A DNA stretch of 64,000 bases, taken from contig JAJQEC010000061.1 in NCBI GenBank assembly GCA_021201815.1, forward strand, positions 1-64,000, given 5' to 3'. The notes under the pieces were generated by a model. That model had not been told where the DNA came from. It saw nothing but the letters and a program-made list of their open reading frames with translations, and did no database searches. Below, one piece after another: positions 46,205 through 55,268 of this stretch (its first letter is position 1; each line of letters starts with the position of its first letter). Both the position numbers and the translations under genes were made by a program. The DNA is from Candidatus Azobacteroides sp. GTDB taxonomy: Bacteria; Bacteroidota; Bacteroidia; Bacteroidales; WRGA01.

Positions 46205-46600
46205 ATGACAGATCCAATAGCAGATTATTTGACCCGTTTACGGAACGCTATTAAAGCCAATCACAGGGTGGTGGAAGTTCCTGCGTCAAATCTGAAGAAG
46301 GAAATTACTAAAATTCTCTTCGAAAAAGGCTACATCCTTAATTATAAGTTTGTAGACGACAATGTTCAGGGTTCTATTAAGATAGCCCTGAAGTATGATC
46401 CTGTAAATAAAGTAAACGCTATCAAGAAATTGATCAGAGTTTCTACCCCGGGGTTGCGTAAATATGTGGGGTATAAAGAAATGCCAAGAGTATTGAACGG
46501 ATTGGGTATAGCGGTGTTGTCCACTTCTAAAGGCGTAATGACAGACAAAGAAGCCAAGAATCTCAAAATTGGCGGAGAAGTATTGTGTTATGTGTATTAA
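46205..46600 (+). CDS. rpsH: 30S ribosomal protein S8
   Basis: This 131-residue S8 starts MTDPIADYLTRLRNAIKANH and ends with VLSTSKGVMTDKEAKNLKIGGEVLCYVY (shown in part). It binds 16S helix 21 and, in E. coli, represses its own operon. It follows a 62-base gap with a hairpin. Confidence 0.98.
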   Translation: MTDPIADYLTRLRNAIKANHRVVEVPASNLKKEITKILFEKGYILNYKFVDDNVQGSIKIALKYDPVNKVNAIKKLIRVSTPGLRKYVGYKEMPRVLNGLGIAVLSTSKGVMTDKEAKNLKIGGEVLCYVY

Positions 46601-46610
46601 TTTTAAAAAA

Positions 46611-46615
46611 GGAGG
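46611..46615 (+). promoter_or_regulatory. Shine-Dalgarno sequence of rplF
   Basis: GGAGG lies 9 bases before the rplF ATG. Genuine SD sites are rare in this window and in Bacteroidetes generally. A second occurs before rpmD at 48071-48076, 8 bases from its ATG. Confidence 0.6.
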
Positions 46616-46624
46616 AAATAAACA

Positions 46625-47179
46625 ATGTCAAGAATAGGAAAATTACCCATCACAATACCGGCAGGTGTAACCGTATCTTTTAAAGATAATGTAGTTACAG
46701 TGAAAGGTCCGAAAGGTGAATTAAGCCAGAAAATCAATCCGGATATTACTATTGATATTCAAGATAGTGTAGTGGAAGTTAAAAGGCCTTCGGATGAAAA
46801 ACAACATCGTGCATTACATGGCTTGTACCGTGCACTGATTAATAATATGGTAGTTGGTGTATCTCAAGGTTATCGTAAAGAAATGGAATTGGTTGGTGTC
46901 GGATATCGTGTATCCAATAACGGACAACTCCTGGACTTTTCTTTGGGATATTCTCATAATATATTGTTACAATTGCCGAAAGAAATTAAGGTTGAAACCA
47001 AATCCGAAAGAAACAAAAATCCGTTGGTGATTCTTGAATCCTGTGATAAGGAACTTCTCGGAATGGTGTGTGCTAAAATACGGAGTTTCCGTAAACCTGA
47101 ACCATACAAAGGAAAAGGGATCAGATTTGTGGGAGAAGTTGTTCGTAGAAAATCCGGAAAATCGGCAGGTGCTAAATAA
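46625..47179 (+). CDS. rplF: 50S ribosomal protein L6
   Basis: This 184-residue L6 starts MSRIGKLPITIPAGVTV and ends with the conserved PEPYKGKGIRFVGEVVRRKSGK segment. It lies near the GTPase-associated centre and is preceded by a clear GGAGG site. Confidence 0.98.
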   Translation: MSRIGKLPITIPAGVTVSFKDNVVTVKGPKGELSQKINPDITIDIQDSVVEVKRPSDEKQHRALHGLYRALINNMVVGVSQGYRKEMELVGVGYRVSNNGQLLDFSLGYSHNILLQLPKEIKVETKSERNKNPLVILESCDKELLGMVCAKIRSFRKPEPYKGKGIRFVGEVVRRKSGKSAGAK

Positions 47180-47194
47180 TTAATATTATAAGAT

Positions 47195-47542
47195 ATGGCA
47201 ACTAATAAGCAAGAAAGAAGACAAAGAATAAAATATCATATACGGAGTAAAATCTCCGGTACTGCAGAACAGCCTCGGATGACCGTGTTCAGAAGTAACA
47301 AGCAGATTTATGTACAGATTATCAATGATGTGGAAGGTAAAACATTAGCTGCTGCTTCATCCTTGGGAATGCAGGAAAAAGTGACAAAGAAAGAACAGGC
47401 TGCAAAAGTCGGTGAACTGATCGCTAAGAAAGCTCAGGAAGCCGGTATTGCAAAAGTCGTATTTGACCGTAACGGTTATCTATATCACGGGAGAATAAAA
47501 GAATTGGCAGACGCAGCTCGTAAAGGAGGACTTAAATTTTAA
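47195..47542 (+). CDS. rplR: 50S ribosomal protein L18
   Basis: This 115-residue L18 has [29 protein letters not shown] and ends [26 protein letters not shown] (both shown in part). It binds 5S rRNA. Confidence 0.98.
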   Translation: MATNKQERRQRIKYHIRSKISGTAEQPRMTVFRSNKQIYVQIINDVEGKTLAAASSLGMQEKVTKKEQAAKVGELIAKKAQEAGIAKVVFDRNGYLYHGRIKELADAARKGGLKF

Positions 47543-47548
47543 AAGGAG

Positions 47549-48067
47549 ATGGCAAGAATAAATAACAAAGTTAAATCGACTAACGATTTAGAATTAAAAG
47601 ACAGACTGGTTGCAATTAATCGTGTTACGAAAGTAACCAAAGGAGGACGTGCATTTAGCTTTTCTGCCATCGTTGTAGTTGGAAACGAAGATGGTATTGT
47701 CGGTTGGGGCTTAGGAAAAGCAAATGAAGTAACAACCGCAATAGCGAAAGGTGTTGAAGCTGCAAAGAAAAACCTTATTAAAGTACCGGTATATAAAGGG
47801 ACTATTCCTCACGAACAAGTAGCGAGATTCGGTGGTGCGGAAGTTTTTCTGAAGCCCGCTTCCCATGGTACCGGAGTAAAAGCCGGTGGTGCGATGCGTT
47901 CTGTTCTTGAAAGTGTTGGTATTACAGATGTATTGGCAAAATCCAAAGGTTCTTCAAATCCTCATAACCTGGTTAAAGCTACTATGGAAGCATTGAGTGA
48001 AATGAGAGATCCGATGATGGTTGCTCAGAACAGACAGATTTCAGTTGAAAAAGTGTTTAAAGGTTAA
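47549..48067 (+). CDS. rpsE: 30S ribosomal protein S5
   Basis: This 172-residue S5 has the double-stranded-RNA-binding part [21 protein letters not shown] and the C-terminal [20 protein letters not shown]. It functions in decoding accuracy. Only 6 bases separate it from rplR. Confidence 0.98.
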   Translation: MARINNKVKSTNDLELKDRLVAINRVTKVTKGGRAFSFSAIVVVGNEDGIVGWGLGKANEVTTAIAKGVEAAKKNLIKVPVYKGTIPHEQVARFGGAEVFLKPASHGTGVKAGGAMRSVLESVGITDVLAKSKGSSNPHNLVKATMEALSEMRDPMMVAQNRQISVEKVFKG

Positions 48068-48084
48068 ATTGGGAGGAACAATAA

Positions 48085-48261
48085 ATGGCTATTATAAAAA
48101 TAACACAAGTAAGAAGCAGAATTAAGTGCCCGAAAGATCAGAAAAGAACACTGGATGCTTTGGGATTGAAAAAGCTGAATCGCACAGTGGAGCATGAAGC
48201 AACTCCTCAGATACTGGGAATGGTGGCAAAAGTGCAACACTTAGTGTCTGTCGAGAAATAA
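48085..48261 (+). CDS. rpmD: 50S ribosomal protein L30
   Basis: This 58-residue protein starts ATG at 48085 with AIIKITQVRSRIKCPKDQKRTL, the L30 pattern, and ends TAA 48259-48261. It sits in the expected place between rpsE and rplO and is preceded by GGGAGG at 48071-48076. It is small enough to be missed by length-filtered gene calls. Confidence 0.96.
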   Translation: MAIIKITQVRSRIKCPKDQKRTLDALGLKKLNRTVEHEATPQILGMVAKVQHLVSVEK

Positions 48262-48297
48262 TCAATCTATTGTTGGATAAAAATATTATAATATATT

Positions 48298-48744
48298 ATG
48301 AACTTAAGTAATTTAAAACCAGCTCAAGGCTCAACCAAGACAAGAAAGAGAATTGGCCGCGGATCCGGATCCGGCTTAGGGGGGACCTCTACCAGAGGAC
48401 ACAAAGGAGCGAAATCACGATCCGGCTATTCCAAGAAAATTGGTTTTGAGGGTGGTCAGATGCCTTTACAGCGTCGTATTCCTAAATATAGATTTAAAAA
48501 TATCAACAGAGTTGAATATAAAGCTATTAATCTTACAACGTTACAGGAACTTGCTGAGAAAGCAAATCTGCAAAAGATTGATATCGCAGCGTTGAAAGCC
48601 GCTGGTTTTATCAACAAAAATCAGTTGGTTAAAATCTTAGCGAATGGAACATTGACTACTAAAATAGATGTAGAAGCTCACGCTTTTTCTAAAGCAGCTG
48701 AAGAAGCCATTCAATCTGTTGGTGGAAACGTTGTAAAATTGTAA
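48298..48744 (+). CDS. rplO: 50S ribosomal protein L15
   Basis: This 148-residue L15 starts MNLSNLKPAQGSTKTRKRIG and contains the glycine-rich GRGSGSGLGGTSTRGHKGAKSR and FEGGQMPLQRRIPK. It is 4 bases from secY. Confidence 0.98.
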   Translation: MNLSNLKPAQGSTKTRKRIGRGSGSGLGGTSTRGHKGAKSRSGYSKKIGFEGGQMPLQRRIPKYRFKNINRVEYKAINLTTLQELAEKANLQKIDIAALKAAGFINKNQLVKILANGTLTTKIDVEAHAFSKAAEEAIQSVGGNVVKL

Positions 48745-48748
48745 TTAA

Positions 48749-50083
48749 ATGAGAGCAATTGAGACCATAAAAAACATTTGGAAAATTGAGGAATTAAGAA
48801 ACAGAATTCTCACTACAATTGCTTTAGTTGCCATCTACCGCTTTGGAACCTTTGTTGTGTTGCCTGGGGTAGATGCTGCTTCTTTAGCAGCGCTGAAAAA
48901 CCAGACAAGCGAAGGTCTTCTTAGTTTGTTGAATATGTTTTCAGGAGGAGCGTTCTCTAATGCTTCAATTTTCGGATTAGGAATTATGCCGTATATCTCG
49001 GCATCAATCGTAATCCAGCTTTTGACAATGGCTGTACCAGCCTTTCAGAAGCTTCAACGGGAAGGTGAAAGTGGGAGAAGAAAAATAAACCAATATACCC
49101 GTTATCTGACTGTGCTCATCTTGATCGTTCAGGGTCCGGTGTACCTTATTAATGCTAGAGCGCAAGGTGTAGTGATGCCTGATGATATATGGTTCAGAAT
49201 TTCATCGACCATTATATTAGCGGCTGGAAGTATGTTCATCATGTGGCTGGGAGAACGTATTACAGATAAGGGTATTGGAAATGGTATATCATTTATCATT
49301 ATGGTGGGTATTATTGCCCGTTTCCCTCAATCCATTGTTCAGGAATTTGTTTCCCGTACAACAGATGCTTCTAGCGGAGGGTTAGTAATGTTCTTAGGTG
49401 AGATTCTATTATTATTATTTGTTATTGCTGGTTGTATTTTGTTAGTACAGGGAACAAGAAGAATTCCGGTGCAATATGCAAAACGTATTGTCGGTAACAA
49501 ACAATATGGTGGTGCTCGTCAGTATATACCATTGAAAGTAAATGCAGCAGGAGTAATGCCTATCATCTTTGCTCAGGCAATTATGTTTATTCCTATTACG
49601 CTTGCCAGCTATGCGGATCCGGAAAATGTAGGAAGTGGATTCTTACGTTCCTTTATGGATATGAACGGTTTCTGGTATAACCTGGTTTTTGCTTTATTAA
49701 TTATTGCATTTACTTATTTTTATACTGCTGTAACAATTAATCCGACTCAAATGGCGGAAGATCTGAAGAAAAATAATGGTTTTATTCCGGGTATTAAACC
49801 GGGAAAAAGAACAGCTGAGTATATTGATACAATCATGTCCCGTATTACATTGCCGGGCTCTATATTCATTGCTCTTGTTGCTGTTATGCCGGCTTTTGCA
49901 AGTTTATTCGGAATTACCGGAGGATTTGCTCAGTTTTTCGGAGGAACTTCTTTATTAATTTTGGTAGGGGTTGTTCTGGATACATTGCAACAAGTTGAAA
50001 GTCATTTACTGATGCGTCATTACGACGGATTACTTAAATCAGGAAGAATTAAAGGCCGTTCCGGATCGGTGGCTGCTTATTAA
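48749..50083 (+). CDS. secY: Preprotein translocase subunit SecY
   Basis: This 444-residue protein has ten transmembrane segments. The conserved cytoplasmic segment PAFQKLQREGESGRRKINQYTRY and the C-terminal GRSGSVAAY are present. It forms the SecYEG channel. It follows rplO by 4 bases and map follows 7 bases later, the usual Bacteroidetes order. Confidence 0.98.
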   Translation: MRAIETIKNIWKIEELRNRILTTIALVAIYRFGTFVVLPGVDAASLAALKNQTSEGLLSLLNMFSGGAFSNASIFGLGIMPYISASIVIQLLTMAVPAFQKLQREGESGRRKINQYTRYLTVLILIVQGPVYLINARAQGVVMPDDIWFRISSTIILAAGSMFIMWLGERITDKGIGNGISFIIMVGIIARFPQSIVQEFVSRTTDASSGGLVMFLGEILLLLFVIAGCILLVQGTRRIPVQYAKRIVGNKQYGGARQYIPLKVNAAGVMPIIFAQAIMFIPITLASYADPENVGSGFLRSFMDMNGFWYNLVFALLIIAFTYFYTAVTINPTQMAEDLKKNNGFIPGIKPGKRTAEYIDTIMSRITLPGSIFIALVAVMPAFASLFGITGGFAQFFGGTSLLILVGVVLDTLQQVESHLLMRHYDGLLKSGRIKGRSGSVAAY

Positions 50084-50090
50084 GAAACGA

Positions 50091-50873
50091 ATGATTTATT
50101 TAAAAACAGATGAGGAAATAGAATTACTTCGCGAAAGTAATTTATTGGTTGGAAAAACGTTGGCCGAACTGGCTAAGCATATCAAACCCGGTGTAACAAC
50201 CAAACAGTTGGATAAAATAGCTTATGACTTTATTAAAAGTCATAATGCTGTCCCGGGATTTTTAGGCTATAACGGATTTCCAGGCTCAATTTGTACATCC
50301 GTTAATGAACAAGTTGTACACGGGATTCCCGGAGAATATATCTTAAAAGACGGAGATATTATTTCAATTGATTGTGGTGTATATAAAAATGAATTTCATG
50401 GTGATTCTGCTTACACTTTTTGTGTCGGTGAAGTAAAACCGGAAATCATGGATTTACTCAAAACAACCAGGGAATCTTTATATCTGGGTATCGAAAAGGC
50501 TGTTGAGGGAAACAGGACAGGAGATATCGGATATACTATTCAATCTTATTGTGAATCTAAAGGATATTCTGTAGTTCGTGAAATGGTAGGTCATGGGGTA
50601 GGCAAAAGTTTACATGAAGAACCGGAAGTACCTAATTATGGTAGACGAGGTTCCGGTGTGAAGCTTAAAGCTGGCATGGTTATTGCAGTAGAACCGATGA
50701 TCAATCTGGGAGAACGCCGGATCGTTATGGAACGGGATGGCTGGACTGTCAGAACAAAGGATCATAAACCATCTGCTCATTTTGAACACACGATCGCAAT
50801 TACAGAAGGAAGCGCTGATATTCTATCTTCTTTTGAATTTATTCAGGAAGTGTTAGGAGACAGAGCCTTTTAA
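50091..50873 (+). CDS. map: Methionine aminopeptidase, type I
   Basis: This 260-residue metalloprotease removes N-terminal Met. Metal ligands are visible in ISIDCGVYKNEFHGDSAYTF (two Asp), GHGVGKSLHEEPEVPNYG (His), AVEPMI (Glu) and HFEHTIAI (Glu). There is no N-terminal zinc-finger extension. Confidence 0.97.
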   Translation: MIYLKTDEEIELLRESNLLVGKTLAELAKHIKPGVTTKQLDKIAYDFIKSHNAVPGFLGYNGFPGSICTSVNEQVVHGIPGEYILKDGDIISIDCGVYKNEFHGDSAYTFCVGEVKPEIMDLLKTTRESLYLGIEKAVEGNRTGDIGYTIQSYCESKGYSVVREMVGHGVGKSLHEEPEVPNYGRRGSGVKLKAGMVIAVEPMINLGERRIVMERDGWTVRTKDHKPSAHFEHTIAITEGSADILSSFEFIQEVLGDRAF

Positions 50874-50924
50874 CCTTTAGAAAACCAACAGTAAATTAAA
50901 TTAGTGTACAATTAAAAAATAATT

Positions 50925-51143
50925 ATGGCGAAGCAATCAGCAATAGAACAAGACGGAACTATCGTAGAGGCATTGTCAAATGCAATGTTTCGTGTAGAAC
51001 TGGAAAACGGACATGAGATTATTGCTCATATTTCCGGAAAGATGAGAATGCATTACATCAAAATTCTTACCGGTGATAAAGTAAAAGTAGAAATGTCTCC
51101 GTATGATTTGTCTAAAGGACGTATCACTTTCAGATATAAATAA
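50925..51143 (+). CDS. infA: Translation initiation factor IF-1
   Basis: This 72-residue OB-fold protein has the signature [29 protein letters not shown] (shown in part) and [19 protein letters not shown]. It blocks the A site during initiation. Confidence 0.98.
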   Translation: MAKQSAIEQDGTIVEALSNAMFRVELENGHEIIAHISGKMRMHYIKILTGDKVKVEMSPYDLSKGRITFRYK

Positions 51144-51163
51144 AAATAAAAAGAAAATACAAT

Positions 51164-51280
51164 ATGAAAGTCAGAGCATCATTAAAAAAGCGTACAGCCG
51201 ATTGTAAAATTGTAAGGCGTAAGGGTCGCTTGTATATTATTAACAAGAAAAATCCAAAGTATAAACAACGTCAAGGATAA
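51164..51280 (+). CDS. rpmJ: 50S ribosomal protein L36 (zinc-free form)
   Basis: This 38-residue protein starts ATG 51164 with [20 protein letters not shown] and ends [12 protein letters not shown]. Of the usual zinc ligands (Cys, Cys, Cys, His) only one Cys remains. The others read Thr, Asn and Tyr, so it cannot bind zinc in the normal way. It lies in the standard place between infA and rpsM. Confidence 0.96.
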   Translation: MKVRASLKKRTADCKIVRRKGRLYIINKKNPKYKQRQG

Positions 51281-51316
51281 TTTTATTATTTTTGCAAAAA
51301 ATATTTATCTAATTAT

Positions 51317-51697
51317 ATGGCTATAAGAATAGTTGGTGTAGATTTGCCGCAAAATAAAAGAGGCGAGATTGCGTTAACCTATATCTACGGAATTGGACGT
51401 AGCAGCGCAAATAAAATTCTGGCGGAAGCCGGTATTGATAGAGATATCAAAGTGAAAGACTGGAATGACGATCAAACTGCAAAGATTCGTGAGATTATTG
51501 GCAGTAACTTCAAAGTAGAAGGAGAACTCCGTTCTGAAGTACAACTAAATATCAAGCGTCTGATGGACATTGGTTGTTACCGCGGAATCCGTCACCGTAT
51601 CGGTTTGCCTTTAAGAGGTCAAAGTACTAAAAATAATGCCCGTACTCGTAAGGGTAAAAAGAAAACAGTTGCTAACAAGAAAAAAGCTACTAAATAA
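51317..51697 (+). CDS. rpsM: 30S ribosomal protein S13
   Basis: This 126-residue S13 has [32 protein letters not shown] (shown in part) and the C-terminal [22 protein letters not shown]-type tail that contacts P-site tRNA. A TATTTTTG at 51287-51294 resembles a -7 box but has no matching upstream element. Confidence 0.98.
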   Translation: MAIRIVGVDLPQNKRGEIALTYIYGIGRSSANKILAEAGIDRDIKVKDWNDDQTAKIREIIGSNFKVEGELRSEVQLNIKRLMDIGCYRGIRHRIGLPLRGQSTKNNARTRKGKKKTVANKKKATK

Positions 51698-51705
51698 TCA
51701 TTGAT

Positions 51706-52095
51706 ATGGCTAAGAAAACAGTCTCAAATAAAAAAAGAAACGTTAAAGTTGACGTAAACGGACAGTTACACGTTCATTCTTCTTTTAATAATATTATTGT
51801 TACACTGGCAAATAGCGAAGGACAGGTTATTTCCTGGTCATCTGCCGGAAAAATGGGATTCAGAGGTTCTAAAAAAAATACTCCCTATGCAGCACAAATG
51901 GCCGCACAGGATTGCGCAAAAGTTGCATTTGACCTTGGCTTGAGAAAAGTAAAAGCATATGTAAAAGGTCCGGGTAACGGACGTGAATCCGCAATCAGAA
52001 GTATACATGGTGCGGGAATTGAAGTTACTGAAATCGTTGATGTAACTCCATTGCCACATAATGGTTGCAGACCTCCTAAAAAAAGAAGAGTATAA
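51706..52095 (+). CDS. rpsK: 30S ribosomal protein S11
   Basis: This 129-residue S11 has [36 protein letters not shown] (shown in part) and ends [18 protein letters not shown]. It lines the mRNA exit on the platform. Confidence 0.98.
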   Translation: MAKKTVSNKKRNVKVDVNGQLHVHSSFNNIIVTLANSEGQVISWSSAGKMGFRGSKKNTPYAAQMAAQDCAKVAFDLGLRKVKAYVKGPGNGRESAIRSIHGAGIEVTEIVDVTPLPHNGCRPPKKRRV

Positions 52096-52144
52096 TAACA
52101 TATTTTATAGTAAGATCTCTTTGTCGTTGAATCCCTATATGAAA

Positions 52145-52198
52145 GATTACAAGTGACGCCTCTCTGTAATCGCGGCTGCATGTAGTATTTGGCTGCAT
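52145..52198 (+). promoter_or_regulatory. Structured leader before rpsD (possible S4 autoregulatory site)
   Basis: The 126-base rpsK-rpsD gap is unusually long for this cluster. GATTACA (52145-52151) pairs with TGTAATC (52165-52171), and GGCTGCAT is repeated at 52174-52181 and 52191-52198. S4 is the autoregulator of the alpha operon in E. coli and of its own gene in Bacillus, so a structured S4-responsive leader is plausible. Confidence 0.42.
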
Positions 52199-52221
52199 TG
52201 AGTTTGTTAAAACGAAAAAAA

Positions 52222-52827
52222 ATGGCAAGATATACAGGACCAAGAACAAAAATTGCACGTAAATTCGGTGAACCTATTTTCGGACCGGATAAAGTGTTAT
52301 CTAAAAAAAATTATCCTCCGGGACAACATGGTAACAGCCGGAAAAGAAAAACTTCCGAATACGGTATTCAGCTTCGTGAGAAGCAAAAAGCAAAATATAC
52401 ATATGGTGTATTGGAAAAACAATTCCGTAACTTATTCGACAAAGCATCCAGAACAAAAGGAATTACAGGGGAAGTGTTACTTCAGTTACTCGAAACCCGC
52501 CTGGATAATGTTGTTTATCGTTTAGGTATTGCTCCTACACGTGCAGCAGCCCGTCAGTTGGTTTCACACAGACATATTACCGTAGATGGGAAAGTAGTAA
52601 ATATTCCTTCTTATTCTGTAAAACCTGGACAAATCATCGGAGTTCGTGAGAAATCCAAATCCATGGAAGTAATTGATAATGCACTTTCCGGATTTAATCA
52701 CAGCAAGTACCCGTGGATGGAATGGGATCAAAGCTCTAAGTCAGGAAAATTTTTACATATTCCGGAAAGAGCGGATATCCCTGAGAACATTAAAGAACAA
52801 TTGATCGTTGAGTTATACTCTAAATAA
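52222..52827 (+). CDS. rpsD: 30S ribosomal protein S4
   Basis: This 201-residue S4 starts at ATG 52222 ([20 protein letters not shown]). An upstream in-frame extension to 52189 lies in the leader and is not conserved in character. It has no N-terminal zinc cysteines, and an S4 domain is present ([31 protein letters not shown], shown in part). It nucleates the 30S body. Confidence 0.97.
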   Translation: MARYTGPRTKIARKFGEPIFGPDKVLSKKNYPPGQHGNSRKRKTSEYGIQLREKQKAKYTYGVLEKQFRNLFDKASRTKGITGEVLLQLLETRLDNVVYRLGIAPTRAAARQLVSHRHITVDGKVVNIPSYSVKPGQIIGVREKSKSMEVIDNALSGFNHSKYPWMEWDQSSKSGKFLHIPERADIPENIKEQLIVELYSK

Positions 52828-52836
52828 TAAGAAATA

Positions 52837-53829
52837 ATGGCGATATTAGCATTTCAAAAACCAGATAAAGTGTTGATGTTGGAAGCTACCGACAACTACG
52901 GTAAATTCGAATTTCGACCTTTAGAATCCGGTTATGGTATTACAATAGGTAATGCTTTACGCCGCATTCTGCTTTCTTCACTTGAAGGTTTTGCTATTAC
53001 TTCAATTAAGATTGAAGGGGTAGAACATGAATTTGCCACCATTCCCGGTGTCATAGAAGATGTGATCAATATCATTCTTAATCTGAAGCAGGTAAGACTG
53101 AAACAAGTAGAAGAGGACTTTGAAGATGAAAAAGTAAGTATATCTGTTTCCGGAATAACAGAATTTAAAGCGGGCAATATTGGCAACAGTTTGACCGGTT
53201 TTAAAGTGCTGAATCCTGATCTGGTAATTTGCAGGATGGACAAAAGTGCTTCCTTTCAGATTGATCTTACAATAAATAAAGGTAGGGGATATGTGCCGGC
53301 GGAAGAAAACCGGAACGCAAATGATGAAGTAACGGTAATTGCTATTGACTCCATCTATACACCTATCAAAAATGTAAAATATACAATTGAAAACTTTCGT
53401 GTAGAACAAAAGACCGACTACGAGAAGTTAATTCTTGAAATTGAAACGGATGGTTCTATTCACCCGAAAGATGCGTTGAAAGAAGCAGCTAAAATATTAA
53501 TTCATCACTTCATGTTGTTCTCGGATGAAAAGATATCTTTGGAAACAAAAGATACCGATGGCAACGAAGAATTTGATGAAGAAGTATTGCACATGCGTCA
53601 GTTATTAAAAACAAAATTAGTGGAAATGGATCTTTCCGTTCGTGCACTTAATTGTTTGAAAGCTGCAGATGTAGAAACGCTGGGAGAATTGGTGTCATTT
53701 AATAAAACCGATTTATTGAAATTCCGCAACTTCGGTAAGAAATCCCTTACAGAACTGGAAGATTTATTGGATAATCTGAATCTTTCATTCGGTATGGATA
53801 TTTCAAAGTACAAATTAGATAAAGAGTAA
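52837..53829 (+). CDS. rpoA: RNA polymerase subunit alpha
   Basis: This 330-residue protein has an alpha-NTD (about 1-230, including the dimerisation segment [16 protein letters not shown]) and a C-terminal helix-hairpin-helix domain (about 245-320, with [17 protein letters not shown] and [16 protein letters not shown]). It starts 9 bases after rpsD. Confidence 0.98.
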   Translation: MAILAFQKPDKVLMLEATDNYGKFEFRPLESGYGITIGNALRRILLSSLEGFAITSIKIEGVEHEFATIPGVIEDVINIILNLKQVRLKQVEEDFEDEKVSISVSGITEFKAGNIGNSLTGFKVLNPDLVICRMDKSASFQIDLTINKGRGYVPAEENRNANDEVTVIAIDSIYTPIKNVKYTIENFRVEQKTDYEKLILEIETDGSIHPKDALKEAAKILIHHFMLFSDEKISLETKDTDGNEEFDEEVLHMRQLLKTKLVEMDLSVRALNCLKAADVETLGELVSFNKTDLLKFRNFGKKSLTELEDLLDNLNLSFGMDISKYKLDKE

Positions 53830-53834
53830 ACGCA

Positions 53835-54431
53835 ATGAGACATAATAAAAAATTTAATCATTTAGGCCGTACAAATACGCACAGAAAAGCAATGTTGGCA
53901 AACATGGCTTCTTCTCTGATCAAACACAAGCGTATCAATACCACTACGGCTAAAGCGAAAGCTTTGAAGAAATACGTAGAACCACTGATCACGAAATCAA
54001 AAGAAGATACTACTCATTCCCGTCGTACAGTGTTCTCTTACCTACAGGATAAAAATGCCGTAACTGAACTTTTTAAAGAAGTATCACAGAAAGTGGCAGA
54101 TCGTCCGGGTGGATATACAAGAATTATCAAAACCGGTTTCCGTTTAGGGGATAATGCACAGATGTGTTTTATTGAATTAGTAGATTATAACGAAAACATG
54201 TTGAAACAAAAATCTGCTAAAAAATCAACAAGAACTCGTCGTTCACGTAAAAAAGCAGAAACGGATACTCCTGTAGAAGCAAAAGCTACTAAAGCAGAAG
54301 TGAAGGAAGAAGTTTCGATAGCTCCGGAAGTAAAAGAAGAGGTGAAAGCCAAAGTGGTAGAAACTCCTGTAGCTGAAGTAGAAAATGTAGAAGAAACCCC
54401 TGCTAAAGAAGAAGAAAAAACGGAAGAATAA
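53835..54431 (+). CDS. rplQ: 50S ribosomal protein L17 with acidic/basic C-terminal extension
   Basis: The first about 120 residues are a normal L17 ([20 protein letters not shown], then [25 protein letters not shown]). A tail of about 75 residues rich in Lys, Glu, Ala and Val follows, with repeated EVKEEV and AKAxK segments. It is therefore much longer than E. coli L17 (127). Extended L17 proteins occur in Bacteroidetes, and the tail is probably disordered and surface-exposed. It is the last gene of the ribosomal block, with a terminator 28 bases downstream. Confidence 0.96.
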   Translation: MRHNKKFNHLGRTNTHRKAMLANMASSLIKHKRINTTTAKAKALKKYVEPLITKSKEDTTHSRRTVFSYLQDKNAVTELFKEVSQKVADRPGGYTRIIKTGFRLGDNAQMCFIELVDYNENMLKQKSAKKSTRTRRSRKKAETDTPVEAKATKAEVKEEVSIAPEVKEEVKAKVVETPVAEVENVEETPAKEEEKTEE

Positions 54432-54459
54432 TTTCTTATAGTTTCATGTAATTATATAA

Positions 54460-54487
54460 AGAGGGATAAGGAAAAACTTATCCCTCT
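54460..54487 (+). terminator. Terminator of the ribosomal super-operon
   Basis: AGAGGGATAAG (54460-54470) pairs perfectly with CTTATCCCTCT (54477-54487), loop GAAAAA, followed by an AT-rich tract with TATTTTA. It lies directly after rplQ. Confidence 0.8.
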
Positions 54488-54533
54488 TATTTTATATTAT
54501 TCATAATGTATATTCACTTAAATAAAGCCGGGT

Positions 54534-55163
54534 ATGAAGTTTGACGCGGAATTCAAAAAAGCCATTTCTTTGCTTCCTTCAGCGGAAAAAGACAAGTTGC
54601 TTTTGAGATTACTGAAACGGGATCGTATATTAGCCAGCCGCTTACATTTCCTTCTTTTAAAGGAAGAAACTTTATCAGAACGGAGAAGTAAAATGGCAGA
54701 CCGGGTCAGAAAAGAAATGGAAAGAATGAACTTTCATTTTTACTCTTTTGGTTATTTATTGACTGATGTTCGTTCTTTAAGTGCAGAAATTACGGAACAT
54801 GTCAAAATCACACTTGACAAATACGGAGAGGTAAGTCTGAATCTACTCATGCTTATTCAATTAATAAAATTATGTACCCTAAGGATTGCGCAGTCAGATC
54901 CCAAGGTAACTTATAAATTGAATATGTATATTATTGCCCGTGCTTTCAAGATTCTTGTTCTCATTCAATCTTTGAATGAAGACTATCGGGTGGAATTTGA
55001 AGATGACATGAAAGAGTTGGGACAGTTAATAGGAGATAATCCGGTTCTTATGGATATATCTATCAAAAATGGTTTTAATATAAATTGGCTTATCCAGACC
55101 TGCGTACCGGATGATATAGAAGCAATTTATAAAGAAAATCGTTCAAGAGGCTTTTTGAGGTAA
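54534..55163 (+). CDS. Conserved hypothetical helical protein (209 aa)
   Basis: I do not assign a function. The protein is soluble and mostly helical, with a charged N-terminal third (KDKLLLRLLKRDRILASRLHFLLL, ERRSKMADRVRKEMERM). A more hydrophobic middle follows (SLNLLMLIQLIKLCTLRI), then an acidic stretch with EFEDDMKEL. It has no signal peptide and is flanked by its own terminator, so it is an independent gene after the ribosomal block. Confidence 0.8.
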   Translation: MKFDAEFKKAISLLPSAEKDKLLLRLLKRDRILASRLHFLLLKEETLSERRSKMADRVRKEMERMNFHFYSFGYLLTDVRSLSAEITEHVKITLDKYGEVSLNLLMLIQLIKLCTLRIAQSDPKVTYKLNMYIIARAFKILVLIQSLNEDYRVEFEDDMKELGQLIGDNPVLMDISIKNGFNINWLIQTCVPDDIEAIYKENRSRGFLR

Positions 55164-55211
55164 GGTGCTTACCTTTCAAGTGAGAAATAATTTCCTGATA
55201 TTTGTAAAAAC

Positions 55212-55245
55212 GGGCTATCTTGAATACTCAGATAGCCCTTTTTTT
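55212..55245 (+). terminator. Terminator of the 209-aa hypothetical gene
   Basis: GGGCTATCT (55212-55220) pairs with AGATAGCCC (55230-55238), followed by seven T. It lies between two convergent genes and could also serve the minus strand. Confidence 0.82.
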
Positions 55246-55268
55246 GGCATATTTAAACCAGCTTTTCT

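Noticed and set aside
47545-47548. GGAG as Shine-Dalgarno of rpsE
   Set aside because: It directly abuts the ATG with no spacing, so it cannot pair in a useful register. Only the rplF and rpmD sites have proper spacing.
51287-51294. Internal promoter before rpsM (TATTTTTG)
   Set aside because: There is no TTG at the expected distance, and the match is common by chance in AT-rich gaps inside the operon.
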